Assembly (NCBI GenBank): GCA_003141455.1
Contig: PLMA01000019.1
Span: 1,305 to 65,304, forward strand
Reading direction: 5' to 3'
Length of the DNA: 64,000 nucleotides
Source of the DNA: Chloroflexota bacterium
GTDB lineage: Bacteria; Chloroflexota; Limnocylindria; Limnocylindrales; CSP1-4
Shown here: positions 47,709-57,186 of the stretch, piece after piece
How positions within the stretch are numbered: position 1 is the stretch's first letter
Layout: every line of letters starts with the position of its first letter
Notes under the pieces: model-generated
What the model was told of the DNA's origin: nothing
The model's database searches: none
What the model saw: only the letters and a program-made list of their open reading frames with translations
Made by a program: the position numbers and the translations under genes

Positions 47709-48320
47709 ATGCGTCCCATTTCACGCTCATTGTCATTCGCCGGACTCGCGCTCGGCGCGGCATTGATCGCGGCGGCATGTTCGTCCGCGGCAGCCACGCC
47801 CACGTCCGCGCCCGCCGACGCGGGATCGACGCCCGCTCCCTCCGCGGCCGGGGCCGCGAGCATCACCCTCGCCTCGACCACCGACCCGACGCTGGGGGCA
47901 TACCTCACCGGCCAGAACGGGATGACCCTCTACGTCTTCACCAAAGACTCGGCTGACTTGAGCACCTGCTCGCTTGCCTGCGCCACCACCTGGCCGCCGC
48001 TCTCCGCGGCAACCGGAGCCACGATCACGGGTCCCAGCGGCGCCACCGGCGCTTTCGCGACCATCACTCGGTCCGACGGGATCGTCCAGGTCACCTACAA
48101 CCACATACCGCTCTACTACTTCTCAGGCGACTCGGCCGCGGGTGATACCACGGGCCAGGGCAAGAATGGCGTCTGGTTCGTCGCCCCCGTGTCGGGATCC
48201 GTTCCGAGCGGTGCTCCGGGCGCGGCCACGAGTGCTGTCCCGAGTGAGGCGCCAAGCGCGGCCCCGAGTGAGGCCCCAAGCGCGGCCGCACCAAGCGCTT
48301 CCGGCGTCGCCGGCTACTGA
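47709..48320 (+). CDS. COG4315-type lipoprotein with Yx(FWY)xxD motif, copy 2
   Basis: A 203-residue paralogue of the gene 370 bp upstream. Lipobox LGAALIAAAC, the core LTGQNGMTLYVFTKDSADLSTCSLACATTWPPLSAATGATITGPSG (almost identical to copy 1), and NHIPLYYFSGDSAAGDTTGQGKNGVWFVA. It differs by a longer C-terminal tail with repeats of PSEAPSAA. GCAGGAGAG precedes the ATG, and ~80 bases of leader resemble the leader of copy 1. Duplication was probably recent and included the regulatory sequence. Confidence 0.88.
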   Translation: MRPISRSLSFAGLALGAALIAAACSSAAATPTSAPADAGSTPAPSAAGAASITLASTTDPTLGAYLTGQNGMTLYVFTKDSADLSTCSLACATTWPPLSAATGATITGPSGATGAFATITRSDGIVQVTYNHIPLYYFSGDSAAGDTTGQGKNGVWFVAPVSGSVPSGAPGAATSAVPSEAPSAAPSEAPSAAAPSASGVAGY

Positions 48321-48366
48321 ACCCATCCCGCGGCTAGGCGCGGCCGCCCATTCGATCGCGAAACGG

Positions 48367-48389
48367 CCCGCCGGCAACCTGCCGGCGGG
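48367..48389 (+). terminator. Hairpin terminator after lipoprotein copy 2
   Basis: A perfect 10-bp stem, CCCGCCGGCA/TGCCGGCGGG, with loop ACC, followed by TCTTTCAA. It resembles the terminator of copy 1. Confidence 0.75.
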
Positions 48390-48415
48390 TCTTTCAATAC
48401 CCGGCGGAGCTGCCG

Positions 48416-49252
48416 TTACGGCAAGAGGACTCTGGCAAAAGCCTCGGCGATGGCCCGATAGCCGCGAGCGTTGGCGTGCAGGTCCGGGCCGAGCGGCGGC
48501 GGCGCGGCGGCCCAGGTCCACTGGCAAGCGCGAGACACGTTGATCGGCACCGGCCCGACGCCCTCGAGATCCACCTGGGTCTCGAAATCCGTCGTGGCGA
48601 AAGCCCCTTCCACGTCCGCAAGCCGCAACCCCGCGGCCTGGTAGATCTCGCGGAAACGGGCGTTGATCGGCACCACGGCATCCCAGACGGAGATGCGAGC
48701 CACTTCTCGCCCTTCGGGCCCGTCGAGCCAGCGAACGAGAAACGGGTCGTAGCCGTTCATGCCGACGATCGGGATGGCGGGTCCGGCGGCGCTCCGGAGC
48801 GCATCCAGGATCCTCGGCAGGTTCAGACCGATGGATGCGATCCCGTATGGGATGGCCTCCAGCGTGTGTTCCGGGAAGTCGTTGAAGCCGATATCGACCG
48901 TTACGAAGGCAACGCTGTGGCGATGATCTCGCAGGAACCAGAGGGCTTCGCGGAGCTGGCTGCCGTGCGGATACGAGGTCAAGCCTCCCTCGATCATGGT
49001 CGTGGTCGACTCGCCCGGGTATCCGAGCTTGACGACCTCCAGCCCGGGCAGGCGCGACCGGGCCATGGAGAGCAGCTGATCCGCGTATCCCTCGGTCGTC
49101 CGGAACTGCCGTTCCTCGAGGCCGATGGGCTGTACGCCGGTGGCCAGTGAGTCGCCGAGGGAGAGGTAGTAGCTCGGAGCCACTCCGGCATCTTTCGACC
49201 CCGCTCTCGAGCCGCGCACGGCCTCGCCTCCTCCACTTGGGCCGGTCGCCAT
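48416..49252 (-). CDS. SGNH/GDSL-family esterase or lipase
   Basis: A 278-residue SGNH hydrolase with block I YYLSLGDSLATGVQP (nucleophile Ser), block II Gly in LGYPGESTTTM, block III VDIGFNDF (Asn) and block V DLHANARGYRAIAEAF (Asp-x-x-His). All four catalytic positions are present. There is no clear signal peptide from this start, so the site of action is uncertain. It probably hydrolyses acyl esters of lipids or sugars. It is convergent with the lipoprotein copies. Confidence 0.9.
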   Translation of the reverse strand: MATGPSGGGEAVRGSRAGSKDAGVAPSYYLSLGDSLATGVQPIGLEERQFRTTEGYADQLLSMARSRLPGLEVVKLGYPGESTTTMIEGGLTSYPHGSQLREALWFLRDHRHSVAFVTVDIGFNDFPEHTLEAIPYGIASIGLNLPRILDALRSAAGPAIPIVGMNGYDPFLVRWLDGPEGREVARISVWDAVVPINARFREIYQAAGLRLADVEGAFATTDFETQVDLEGVGPVPINVSRACQWTWAAAPPPLGPDLHANARGYRAIAEAFARVLLP

Positions 49253-49379
49253 CCACGTAGCCGACCGGCCGTCAACGCCGACTCGCTGGGCTCGCCGCCA
49301 CAGCCAGTTCCGGCTCAGCCTACCAGCGGTTCAGCGGATCAGGTGTCGGCTCGCGGACATGCGCGCAACCGGTGATACT

Positions 49380-49397
49380 GGCACCGTACACGGTGCC
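49380..49397. promoter_or_regulatory. Perfect palindrome upstream of MFS gene
   Basis: GGCACCGT-AC-ACGGTGCC, 8-bp arms with a 2-base centre, between the divergent SGNH hydrolase and MFS genes. The layout suits a dimeric repressor operator. Confidence 0.45.
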
Positions 49398-49479
49398 GAT
49401 CCGACCGGGCGAACCCGAGCCGAGCGCGAGGTGGGCCGGGTGGTGAACGGATCGGGCCGACAACCCGAGGCGCAGGCCG

Positions 49480-50865
49480 GTGCTCGATGCCGTCACGAGA
49501 TCCAAGTCGATCGTCGACGATTCGGCATCCGACTCCTTGCCGCCCACGCACGATAAACAGGGTCGCCCCACTCGGTCCCTTCCGCTGACCCAGCTGATGC
49601 GGATCTCGCTCTACTGGTTGGGTATTTCGGCCGTCTGGAGCGGCATCCTCGACATCGTCAACGGGCGTCTTCAGTTCGCTCATCTGGCCGAGAAGGGATC
49701 CGAGGGGATCGGCGCCCTCCAGATCGCCCTCGTCGGAACGGTCATCGCCGTCGCCGTCCAGCCGACGGTGGGCTCGATCAGCGACTACACGATCACCCGC
49801 TGGGGCAGGCGCAAGCCGTACATCTTCATCGGGGCGACGCTCGACGTGGTCTTCCTCTACGGAATAGCGACGTCGAACAGCGTGGCCGCCATCGGGGCTT
49901 TCGTGGCTCTCCTCCAGTTCAGCTCTAACTTCGCCCAGGGACCGTTTCAGGGCTACGTGCCGGACCTTGTCCCGGGGCGCCAGGTTGGACTTGCCTCGGG
50001 GTTGCTGGGGCTCTTCTCAGCCCTCGGGAACCTCCTCGGCTACGGGGCCGCGGCTCTGGCCGTGCGGCAAAGCGGCACAGACCCGAACTCCTTCTTCTAC
50101 GGAACGATGGCGATCGGAGTGATCGAGTTCGTGGCCATGCTGGGTGTCGTCGCCGGCGTCCATGAAGGAACGCGCGTCAAGCAACGGAACGGACGATCGT
50201 GGTTCGCGATTGCCCGAGAGGCCTGGGGATTCGACATTCTGCGTGAGCGAAGCTTCATGTGGCTGGTCGGCTCGCGACTGTTCATCCTGATCGGCGCGTC
50301 GCTGTATCCGGTCCTGAGCACCTTCTATCTGGCCCAGGTCTTCGGCCTTGACGCGCAGCAGACGGGCGACACCAAGATCATCCTGCTCGGGATCGTGGCC
50401 GCTTGTCTCACCGTGGCCGTCATCCCGGCGGCCCGGCTCTCCGATCGCATGGGCCGCAAGAACATCATCTACGGCTCCTGCGTCATGGGAGCGATCGGGC
50501 TCGGACTCGGAGCGGTCGCCCCCAGCCTGCCCATCGCCATGCTGGGGGCGGGACTGTTCGCACTCTCGGCCGGAGCCTTCCTGGCCGTCGACTGGGCGCT
50601 CATGAGCGACATAGTGCCGAAGGCGTCGACCGGGCGGTACATGGGCATCTCGAATGTGGCAACCGCCTCGGCCGGCACCGTCGCGTTGGCCGTGGGCGGG
50701 GCGGCCGTCATGGACACCGTCAACAACTGGCTTGGCTACGGAGCCGGACCGCGAGCGGCCCTGCTGCTTGGGGTGTTCTGCTACGTCGTCGGTGCGATTC
50801 TGCTTCACCCGGTCGTAGAGCGGCGCCGGGAAGACGGGCCCGCTCCGGCAGGCTCTGCGGCGTAG
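49480..50865 (+). CDS. MFS transporter (sugar/cation-symporter-like)
   Basis: A 461-residue carrier with 12 predicted helices. The loop 2-3 motif reads SDYTITRWGRRKPYIFIGA (canonical G-x-x-x-D-R-x-G-R-[RK] form), and loop 8-9 reads ARLSDRMGRKNIIYG. The SDYTITRWGRRKPYI phrase resembles SLC45/GPH-type sugar symporters. The substrate is unknown; mannose-6-phosphate isomerase downstream on the same strand (53567) could fit sugar use but is separated by the EAL gene. It starts at GTG with a weak purine run upstream. A palindrome at 49380 may regulate it. Confidence 0.85.
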   Translation: MLDAVTRSKSIVDDSASDSLPPTHDKQGRPTRSLPLTQLMRISLYWLGISAVWSGILDIVNGRLQFAHLAEKGSEGIGALQIALVGTVIAVAVQPTVGSISDYTITRWGRRKPYIFIGATLDVVFLYGIATSNSVAAIGAFVALLQFSSNFAQGPFQGYVPDLVPGRQVGLASGLLGLFSALGNLLGYGAAALAVRQSGTDPNSFFYGTMAIGVIEFVAMLGVVAGVHEGTRVKQRNGRSWFAIAREAWGFDILRERSFMWLVGSRLFILIGASLYPVLSTFYLAQVFGLDAQQTGDTKIILLGIVAACLTVAVIPAARLSDRMGRKNIIYGSCVMGAIGLGLGAVAPSLPIAMLGAGLFALSAGAFLAVDWALMSDIVPKASTGRYMGISNVATASAGTVALAVGGAAVMDTVNNWLGYGAGPRAALLLGVFCYVVGAILLHPVVERRREDGPAPAGSAA

Positions 50866-51242
50866 CCACAAAGGACCCTGGCGGCGGCGCCCCAGCCGCT
50901 AGACGGAGACCGCGCGCCCCTCGGGCTGACTGCCATACGACTCCATATCCCCTAAATGGGCTACTCAGTCGCGTGCCATTTGATCCGATAACTCCGGCGA
51001 TGGCGCCCTCGGGGAGCGTTTGCTCCGCGGTCACTGGGGGCCAACCCGTCGCTCGCGACGTTCGCGGGTACCCGAAGACGGCGGCATCGCCAGATGCTCC
51101 CAGATCATCGCTACCTCGCGTCGGCCCGGTTCTGCGGACCCGCCGGCTCAATTGCCGGCGCTGGCGGCCTGTGTGAGTTTCCGGCGCCCCCGGGGACTTC
51201 CTGTCGCGGCGCTCGCCGCTGCCGGCGCTCGATGGCACAGTC
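50866..51242. other. Intergenic region, 377 bp
   Basis: This precedes the EAL gene. A 7-bp hairpin, CGCCGGC-TCAATT-GCCGGCG, lies at 51141-51160. I see no riboswitch consensus and no gene. Confidence 0.4.
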
Positions 51243-53456
51243 ATGAGCCACGGCCTGCTGCTTCGTCACGGTGGTCTCCTCCCGGTCACGAAAGAAGCCC
51301 TCGTGACGCCGCCACGCGCGGGCAGGCACGGACGGCTCGATCGTCCGGGGCTGGTTCTCCTTCTCGGCGCGATGATGACGGCCGCCCTGGGTGCCGCGGA
51401 CCTGGCCAACGTGGCCGGACGCGCCGCGGTCTTCGAAAACGCCCAGGGTCTCGTCGCAGCCGGGGCAGGTGTTGGGGCGATGGCAACGCTCAGCCGCCGG
51501 TCGGGAATCTCGGTCCTTTCGTATCGCCCGCTCGCCCAGGCCATCGCCCTCGCGGGGGCGGGCTTCGTCGCGCTGGATCTGGGACCTGCCATCGGCAACT
51601 CAGCGGCCATCATCATGGCGAATCTGCTCTTCGCAAGCGGCGCCGTCCGGGCCACGGCCGTTATCGTCCCGGCCCTGTACCGGCGCCTGGACAGGAGAGC
51701 GATCGCATCTGCCGGGCTGGACGGCGCGATCGTGCTCTTCGCGGGAATCACGCTGATGCTGACCCTGTGGCTGGCCAGCCCCTCCGGCCCTGGTGGCACC
51801 ACGGAGTTGCTCATTCCGATTCTTGCGGTGGGACTACTGGCGAGCGCGGGAGTGGCCATCATCGCCGCTCTTGCGCTCCGGAGCGCGCCCGGGTTCAACG
51901 GCGTGTGGTGCGGTATCGCGGGAATCGCCGTTATCGGTCTCTCGTGGATCGTGTGGCTGGACCTGGCCTTCCGTGGGCTGGGTCGAAACGGTCTGGCGAG
52001 TCTCCTGTTCTCCTTTGGATTGCTGCTCGTCGCCTACGGCTGGATGACCTGGAACGAAGAGGTCGGCGGCGGTAGGCGGTATGAGCTGGTCACTCACGCG
52101 CTGGCCGACTGGCTGCCGATCGGTGCCATTCTGCTATGCGTGACCGTAGCCGCGATGCCGCGAACCCGCCCCCCCGGCGTGGATCCGGCGATAGTCGGCA
52201 CGGCCCTGGTGGTGGTCCTTTCGATCGCGCGCCAGAGGCTGCTCATCGTCCGCGAGCGATGGGCTTCACGCAGGCTCACGGGGGAGGTCGAGGAGCGCGC
52301 CCAGACCATGCTCTCCCTTGCGCGGCTCGAGCGGGCGGAGAACATCGAGGCGATGGCAGCCCAGATTTGCGCCGAGGCCCTCCGGCTGGACGGCATCGGC
52401 AGCGCGGCGGTCTACGGCTTCGCCCCGCTCGGCGGCGCCGTGCCGCTCGCCCTGGGTGGCGACTTCCGGCACGAAGAGGCGGTCGACGAACCGCTCGCCT
52501 TGGAGAGAGCCACCCATCTGAGGGCCTGCGCCAGCGCGGGGGCATGGGTCGACACGCCACGCGGAGCGACCGCCGTCACTCGGCACCTGCGCGCGGAGGC
52601 GTTCGCGCCGATGCGCTGGGACGACCGTATCGTCGGAGTCGTCGCCATGGGGACGGCCAATCGAGAGGATGCCCAGCGACTGGCTGACCGTCTCTCGACC
52701 ATGAGCGAGTTCGGTGTTGTGTCCGCCGTGTTGCTCGGGCCCATGCTGGCCGACCACTGGCGCATGGCCGATGTCCGCTCGCAGCTCGACTCGATCATCA
52801 CCGAACGCGCCTTCACGCCGGTCTTCCAGCCTGTGGTCGAACTCCAGACTCGCAAGGTCATCGGCTTCGAGGCGCTGACGCGGTTCCACGATGGGATGCG
52901 CCCCGACCAACGGTTCGCGGAGGCCCACGCGGCCGGGATGGGCATCCGCCTCGAGACCGCCTGCCTCTGGGAGCAACTCGAGGTCGCCTGTTCGCTTCCG
53001 CCCGGGACCTGGCTCAGCCTGAACGTCTCACCGGCTCTGGCGACGGCCGTGGTCCCGCTGATCTCAGCGCTCGAGCGGGCCGACCGCGACGTGATCCTGG
53101 AGATCACCGAGCACGTGGAGATCGCCGACTACCGGGCGCTCCTGGCGGCTCTGGAACTCGTCCGAGGCCGCGCCCGGCTGGCCGTGGATGACGCCGGAGC
53201 GGGCTATGCCGGACTACGCCACATCCTCGAGATACGCCCGCAGTTCGTGAAGCTCGACCTGTCGCTGGTCCGTCACGTCGACACGGACCCGGCCCGCCAG
53301 GCGATGGTGGCCGGAATGGCGCACTTCGCTCTCAACGCCAGCTGCGAGCTCATCGCCGAAGGGATCGAGACGGAGGGAGAGCTGGACGAGCTCGTCCGCC
53401 TCGGCGTTTCTCTGGGTCAGGGCTACCTCTTCGGCAAGCCCGAACCGATCGTCTGA
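51243..53456 (+). CDS. Membrane EAL-domain c-di-GMP phosphodiesterase
   Basis: Up to 737 residues. The N-terminal ~330 residues hold about nine membrane helices (a MASE-like sensor), then a GAF-like domain (~360-500) and an EAL domain (~510-735). Catalytic motifs are complete: FEALTRF (EAL), LSLNVSP (NVSP), ILEITEHVEI, VDDAGAGYAGL (metal-binding DD), VKLDLSLV (Lys), LIAEGIETEGE (Glu) and GQGYLFGKPEP. It should therefore hydrolyse c-di-GMP to pGpG, under control of a membrane or small-molecule signal. It has no GGDEF domain. The start is uncertain: ATG 51243 or GTG 51303. Confidence 0.92.
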   Translation: MSHGLLLRHGGLLPVTKEALVTPPRAGRHGRLDRPGLVLLLGAMMTAALGAADLANVAGRAAVFENAQGLVAAGAGVGAMATLSRRSGISVLSYRPLAQAIALAGAGFVALDLGPAIGNSAAIIMANLLFASGAVRATAVIVPALYRRLDRRAIASAGLDGAIVLFAGITLMLTLWLASPSGPGGTTELLIPILAVGLLASAGVAIIAALALRSAPGFNGVWCGIAGIAVIGLSWIVWLDLAFRGLGRNGLASLLFSFGLLLVAYGWMTWNEEVGGGRRYELVTHALADWLPIGAILLCVTVAAMPRTRPPGVDPAIVGTALVVVLSIARQRLLIVRERWASRRLTGEVEERAQTMLSLARLERAENIEAMAAQICAEALRLDGIGSAAVYGFAPLGGAVPLALGGDFRHEEAVDEPLALERATHLRACASAGAWVDTPRGATAVTRHLRAEAFAPMRWDDRIVGVVAMGTANREDAQRLADRLSTMSEFGVVSAVLLGPMLADHWRMADVRSQLDSIITERAFTPVFQPVVELQTRKVIGFEALTRFHDGMRPDQRFAEAHAAGMGIRLETACLWEQLEVACSLPPGTWLSLNVSPALATAVVPLISALERADRDVILEITEHVEIADYRALLAALELVRGRARLAVDDAGAGYAGLRHILEIRPQFVKLDLSLVRHVDTDPARQAMVAGMAHFALNASCELIAEGIETEGELDELVRLGVSLGQGYLFGKPEPIV

Positions 53457-53566
53457 CCGCGAACTCCGGAGCGGAAGCAGGGACGCGGCCCGGAACCGAG
53501 CGCCACCAACGGACCCCTGGTCACGGCGGTGTGTACCCTATTGCTCCGAGCACCTGGAGGAGACAC

Positions 53567-54532
53567 GTGGCGTCGCTGAATCAGCGCCTGCTCGCCATGG
53601 AGCCCCAATATCACGAGCGCGTTTGGGGCGGACAGAGACTGCGCCCCGCGAACCCGCCCATCGGCGAAGCGTGGGTGGCGTACGGCCCCAGTAAGGTGGT
53701 AGCGGGGCCGGAGAGGGGCCAAACCCTGGACGAGCTGGCCAAACGAGCCGGCCCGGACCTTCTGGGAACGGCCGTGGCGGGACGATTCGGATCGCGATTC
53801 CCGCTCCTCGTCAAGCTGCTCGACTGCCTCGATTGGCTTTCGGTCCAGGTCCATCCGGACGACGCCCAGGCCCGCGTGATGGTCGGGCCCGGCGAGTTCG
53901 GCAAGACCGAGGCCTGGTACTTCCTCGAAACGAGCCCGGACGCCAGGGTCCTCGCAGGAGTCAAACCGCTGACAAGCGGCGACGAGCTGGCGGCCGCTAT
54001 TCGCGACGGCAGAGTCCTCGACGTCGCGGCGGAGGTTCCGGTCCAGGCCGGTCAGGCAATGCTCATCCCGGCGGGCACAATCCACGCCCTCGGCCCCGGC
54101 CTCCTCCTGTACGAGATCCAGCAGTCCAGCGACACGACGTATCGCGCCTACGACTGGGGCAGGCCGCAGTCGGACGGTCGCAAGCTCCACATAGAGGAGT
54201 CGGTCGAGGTGGCGCGCGCCGTCGGACCGGAGGATCGGACGCGCCCCGAGCTTGGAATGGCGACCGGCGCGGTGCCGGCCATCGCTTCGCCCTACTTCGA
54301 TGTCGAGCTGGCCCGAGCTACCGCCACCGACCCGCTGGCCTGCGACACGCGGGGCCTGACGTTTCACATCCTCACTGCGATCGACGGCACTGCCGAGCTT
54401 ACTTGCCAAGGAGAGACTGCCCGACTGGCCCGCTTCGAAACCTGCGTCGTGGCGGCGGTGGCCGGGCAATACCTAGTCCGGGCGACCGGGGAGTCCGTCA
54501 CCCTCCTCCGGGCATCCGTGCCCGGACGGTGA
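53567..54532 (+). CDS. manA: Mannose-6-phosphate isomerase, class I
   Basis: A 321-residue zinc enzyme interconverting fructose-6-phosphate and mannose-6-phosphate. Zinc ligands: Gln and His in LSVQVHPDD, Glu in FGKTEAWYFL and His in IPAGTIHALGPG; the catalytic Arg lies in TYRAYDWGR. It is slightly shorter than E. coli ManA and close to the Bacillus-type length. The GTG start has GGAGGAG 5 bases upstream. It is a single gene, with GTACCCTATT upstream as a candidate promoter element. The product feeds GDP-mannose for glycans. Confidence 0.92.
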   Translation: MASLNQRLLAMEPQYHERVWGGQRLRPANPPIGEAWVAYGPSKVVAGPERGQTLDELAKRAGPDLLGTAVAGRFGSRFPLLVKLLDCLDWLSVQVHPDDAQARVMVGPGEFGKTEAWYFLETSPDARVLAGVKPLTSGDELAAAIRDGRVLDVAAEVPVQAGQAMLIPAGTIHALGPGLLLYEIQQSSDTTYRAYDWGRPQSDGRKLHIEESVEVARAVGPEDRTRPELGMATGAVPAIASPYFDVELARATATDPLACDTRGLTFHILTAIDGTAELTCQGETARLARFETCVVAAVAGQYLVRATGESVTLLRASVPGR

Positions 54533-54571
54533 TAGGACTCGCATCGAGGGCCGGGGTCGACCGGCGCGGGC

Positions 54572-55579
54572 TCACATCTCCGGCCTGACGGGTCCCTCGC
54601 CTGCCCCAGTGAACGCAACAGCAGCGGCGATCTCGTCCAGGTCAGACGACGTGAGGGCAAGCGTGCCGGCGGGCAGCCAGCCATCTACCTGCTCAGGATT
54701 CCGGGCACCGACGATGGCGCCGGTCACTCCGGGCCAGGCGAGCGTCCAGGTCGCGGCAACCGCCGAGACCGTCGTCCCGTGGCGGGCCGCGATGGGCCTC
54801 AGGGCGTCGCGAAGAGCGATGTTCTGCGAAAGGGCCGGTTCGGTGAAGCGGGACGAGCCGGCGCGCCAATCATCGTCGGCCATAGCCGCGACGCGGTCGC
54901 GCGAGAACGAGTCGGTCAGGATCCCGGAGGCCATCGGGCTGTAGACGATTACGCCGGTGCCATGAGCGGTGGCCCACGGGATGAGCTCGCTCGCCGATCT
55001 ACGGTCCACCAGCGAGAAGGGCGGCTGCAGCGAATCTACGTGGCGAACGCGCTCGCACCGCTCCAGGAGGGCCACGTCGTAGTTGCTGACGCCGATCGCC
55101 CGCACCTTGCCCTCGTCCACGAGCCGGCTCATCTCGGTCCAAGAATCCTCCGGCGGAACCCCGGACTCGTCGGGCCAGTGGAGCTGGTAGAGATCGATGC
55201 TCTCGACTCCGAGCCGCCGCAGCGACGCCTCGCATTCGCGCCTCAGCGAAACCGGCTGAGCGACTCGCCGAGGCGGAGCCATGGGGCGGTCCGGGTCCCA
55301 GACCAGGCCGCACTTGGTGAAGACAAACGGCCGATCGCCCGCAGGGATCGTCGCCAGCGCCCTGCCCACGATCTCCTCGGAGTGGCCAAGCCCGTAGGCG
55401 GCGGCCGTGTCGATCCAGTTCACTCCACCCTCGACGGCGCGAACGATTGCCCGGATCGAATCGGCGTCATCCTGGGGCCCCCAGCCAAAGGCCCAACCGC
55501 CTCCGCCGACCGCCCACGACCCGAATCCGACGGCCGTGATCTCCAGGCCGCTCCGGCCGAGGCCTCGCCTCTGCAGCAT
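54572..55579 (-). CDS. Aldo/keto reductase
   Basis: A 335-residue TIM-barrel NADPH-dependent oxidoreductase. The catalytic tetrad is visible: Asp and Tyr in NWIDTAAAYGLGHSEE, Lys in VFTKCGL and His in LYQLHWPD. Its GFGSWAVGGGGWAFGWG start and GTGVIVYSPMASGIL loop place it near the YajO/L-glyceraldehyde-reductase-like AKRs. Substrate not predictable. AAAGGAG precedes the ATG. It is convergent with manA and 40 bp apart from it. Confidence 0.92.
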   Translation of the reverse strand: MLQRRGLGRSGLEITAVGFGSWAVGGGGWAFGWGPQDDADSIRAIVRAVEGGVNWIDTAAAYGLGHSEEIVGRALATIPAGDRPFVFTKCGLVWDPDRPMAPPRRVAQPVSLRRECEASLRRLGVESIDLYQLHWPDESGVPPEDSWTEMSRLVDEGKVRAIGVSNYDVALLERCERVRHVDSLQPPFSLVDRRSASELIPWATAHGTGVIVYSPMASGILTDSFSRDRVAAMADDDWRAGSSRFTEPALSQNIALRDALRPIAARHGTTVSAVAATWTLAWPGVTGAIVGARNPEQVDGWLPAGTLALTSSDLDEIAAAVAFTGAGEGPVRPEM

Positions 55580-55829
55580 CGTGCGGGCTCCTTTCGCGCC
55601 TTCGGGGCCGCCCGAGCGGCGCCACAGGCGTCATTGTGCCGTCTTCCCTGCCTGCGCGCCGCCGCGACGGCAACCGGGCGCCCTGCCGGTCGCGGGCGGA
55701 AACGATCGGATGGCGTGCGCTGCCAACCTCGCAGCAGCACGGAGCCAGCCGACGGGGCGGCCTGCGATCGCCGCTATGCGCGGCAGACAGCGTCGAGGAT
55801 CCGGAGTGTCGACGAGGAAGGCTCGCCTC

Positions 55830-56957
55830 CTACGGCGTCGCCGTAAACGAGCCGCTGGCCAGCGTCTTGCCCTGGGCATCCATGATGCCAAAGGTGTGCT
55901 GTCCGGCCCCGTAGGCGGAGCAGACGTTCGATGCCGAGTCGGCGTCCTCCGAGAGCCAGCTGCCGTCGGACTGCTTGGTGAAACTGGCGCTCACCGTATC
56001 GGTGCCGCTCTGCTGTCCGTCGAGGATGGCCGTGATCTCCGCCGACCCCGAGACGGAGGCCGGCAGAATGACGGTCATCGTGACCTGGGTGCTCGTGTCC
56101 GTGCAGCTGAAGGTCGAAGGCCGGACCGTGAGTGAGCCCCCGCCGGCGCCGGGAGTTGGGGCTGGAGTTGGGGTCGGTGCTGGAGTCGCGGCGCCGCCCG
56201 TGTTGGTGAACGACGTCTGTGCCAGGGCGTTGCCTTGCTCGTCGAGGACGCGGATAGTGTGCTTGCCGGCCGCGAGACCGTCGCAGAAGCTCGAGGCTGA
56301 CTCGGTCTCGGTCGAAAGCCAGCGACCATCGGACTGTATCTCGAAGTTGTCGCTGACCGCCGACAGGTCGCCCTTCTTGCCGTCGAGTTCGGCCACGACC
56401 TGATCCGATGCCTTCGTCGAGGCGGCCAGCCAGACGGCCATTGTTACCTGGGTATTTGTGTCCGAGCAGCTGAAGGCTGAGGGCTCGACGGTCATGGAGC
56501 TGCCGACGTCACCGGGGGTTGGGGTAGCGGCGACGGGGGTGTCCGTCGCGACGGTGTCGAGGCTTGGGAAAGCGCTACCGAACAGACCGCCGCTGTGGCC
56601 GGGGCCGGCGGTCGGCGTGGCCTTGGAGCCGTTCGTTGCGAGGAACCCGACCGCGACGATGGCGGCGATGACCAGGGCACCGACCAGAAGCATCGCGGGG
56701 CTGATTGCGGATTTCGCAGGCGCGGCCCCGATCGGCGCGGCCGGAGGCATTGCCCAGGCGGGAGCCGGCGGCGGCGGGCCGACCGGAGGAGGTGGCGGCG
56801 GGCCGACCGGAGGAGGTGGCGGCGCGGCGGCCGCGGCGATCCCCGCGGGCGCTGCCGCGACGGCCGGCAAAGTGAAACCGCAAGCGGCGCAGAATCTCTG
56901 CCCGGCTTCTGTCAAGGGGGCTCCGCAGTTGGGGCAGAAGCCGAACCTCGTCGTCAT
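55830..56957 (-). CDS. Zinc-ribbon membrane protein with two external beta repeats
   Basis: A 375-residue protein. A zinc ribbon at residues 1-30 (FCPNCGAPL and FCAACGFTL), a Pro/Ala/Gly linker and one membrane helix (ISPAMLLVGALVIAAIVAVGFLA) come first. Two ~100-residue external repeats follow, each beginning TVxPSxFSCxDTxTQVTM and containing SDGxWLS and a second Cys, so each probably has a disulfide. A Pro/Thr linker separates them. The ribbon is inside and the repeats outside the cell. The function is unknown; the layout parallels the 5570-6520 protein. ATG after GGAGGGATC. Confidence 0.75.
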   Translation of the reverse strand: MTTRFGFCPNCGAPLTEAGQRFCAACGFTLPAVAAAPAGIAAAAAPPPPPVGPPPPPPVGPPPPAPAWAMPPAAPIGAAPAKSAISPAMLLVGALVIAAIVAVGFLATNGSKATPTAGPGHSGGLFGSAFPSLDTVATDTPVAATPTPGDVGSSMTVEPSAFSCSDTNTQVTMAVWLAASTKASDQVVAELDGKKGDLSAVSDNFEIQSDGRWLSTETESASSFCDGLAAGKHTIRVLDEQGNALAQTSFTNTGGAATPAPTPTPAPTPGAGGGSLTVRPSTFSCTDTSTQVTMTVILPASVSGSAEITAILDGQQSGTDTVSASFTKQSDGSWLSEDADSASNVCSAYGAGQHTFGIMDAQGKTLASGSFTATP

Positions 56958-57174
56958 TCGCGATCCCTCCGACCTACCGTTCCCGCGCCGCGATAAGGTC
57001 AGCCGGGCTGCCCACCAGTATCGGCCGCACCCCCAGCTCCGGCATGTGACCGCGCCATTGTAGCCGGTGACCCTGGCCACAGACGCGTCAACCTTCCCAT
57101 CGCCGCGTGTACTTCCTTCTCATCTTGGCCGGGACTCCTGCGGGCGTCGGTCGACTCTCGCCGGGCTGGTCGCG

Positions 57175-57180
57175 TACGCT
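57175..57180 (+). promoter_or_regulatory. Leaderless-type -10 element (Nudix gene)
   Basis: TACGCT exactly 6 bases before the GTG at 57187. TCGACT lies 18 bases further upstream as a possible -35. Confidence 0.5.
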
Positions 57181-57186
57181 TCCGCA

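Noticed and set aside
50866-51302. A c-di-GMP riboswitch before the EAL gene
   Set aside because: I looked for the conserved GEMM core on both strands and found only a simple 7-bp hairpin.
51111-51329. A 72-codon minus-strand ORF with GGAGGAG before an internal GTG
   Set aside because: It overlaps the start of the EAL gene, has no protein-like features, and its end is Pro/Ala/Arg low complexity.
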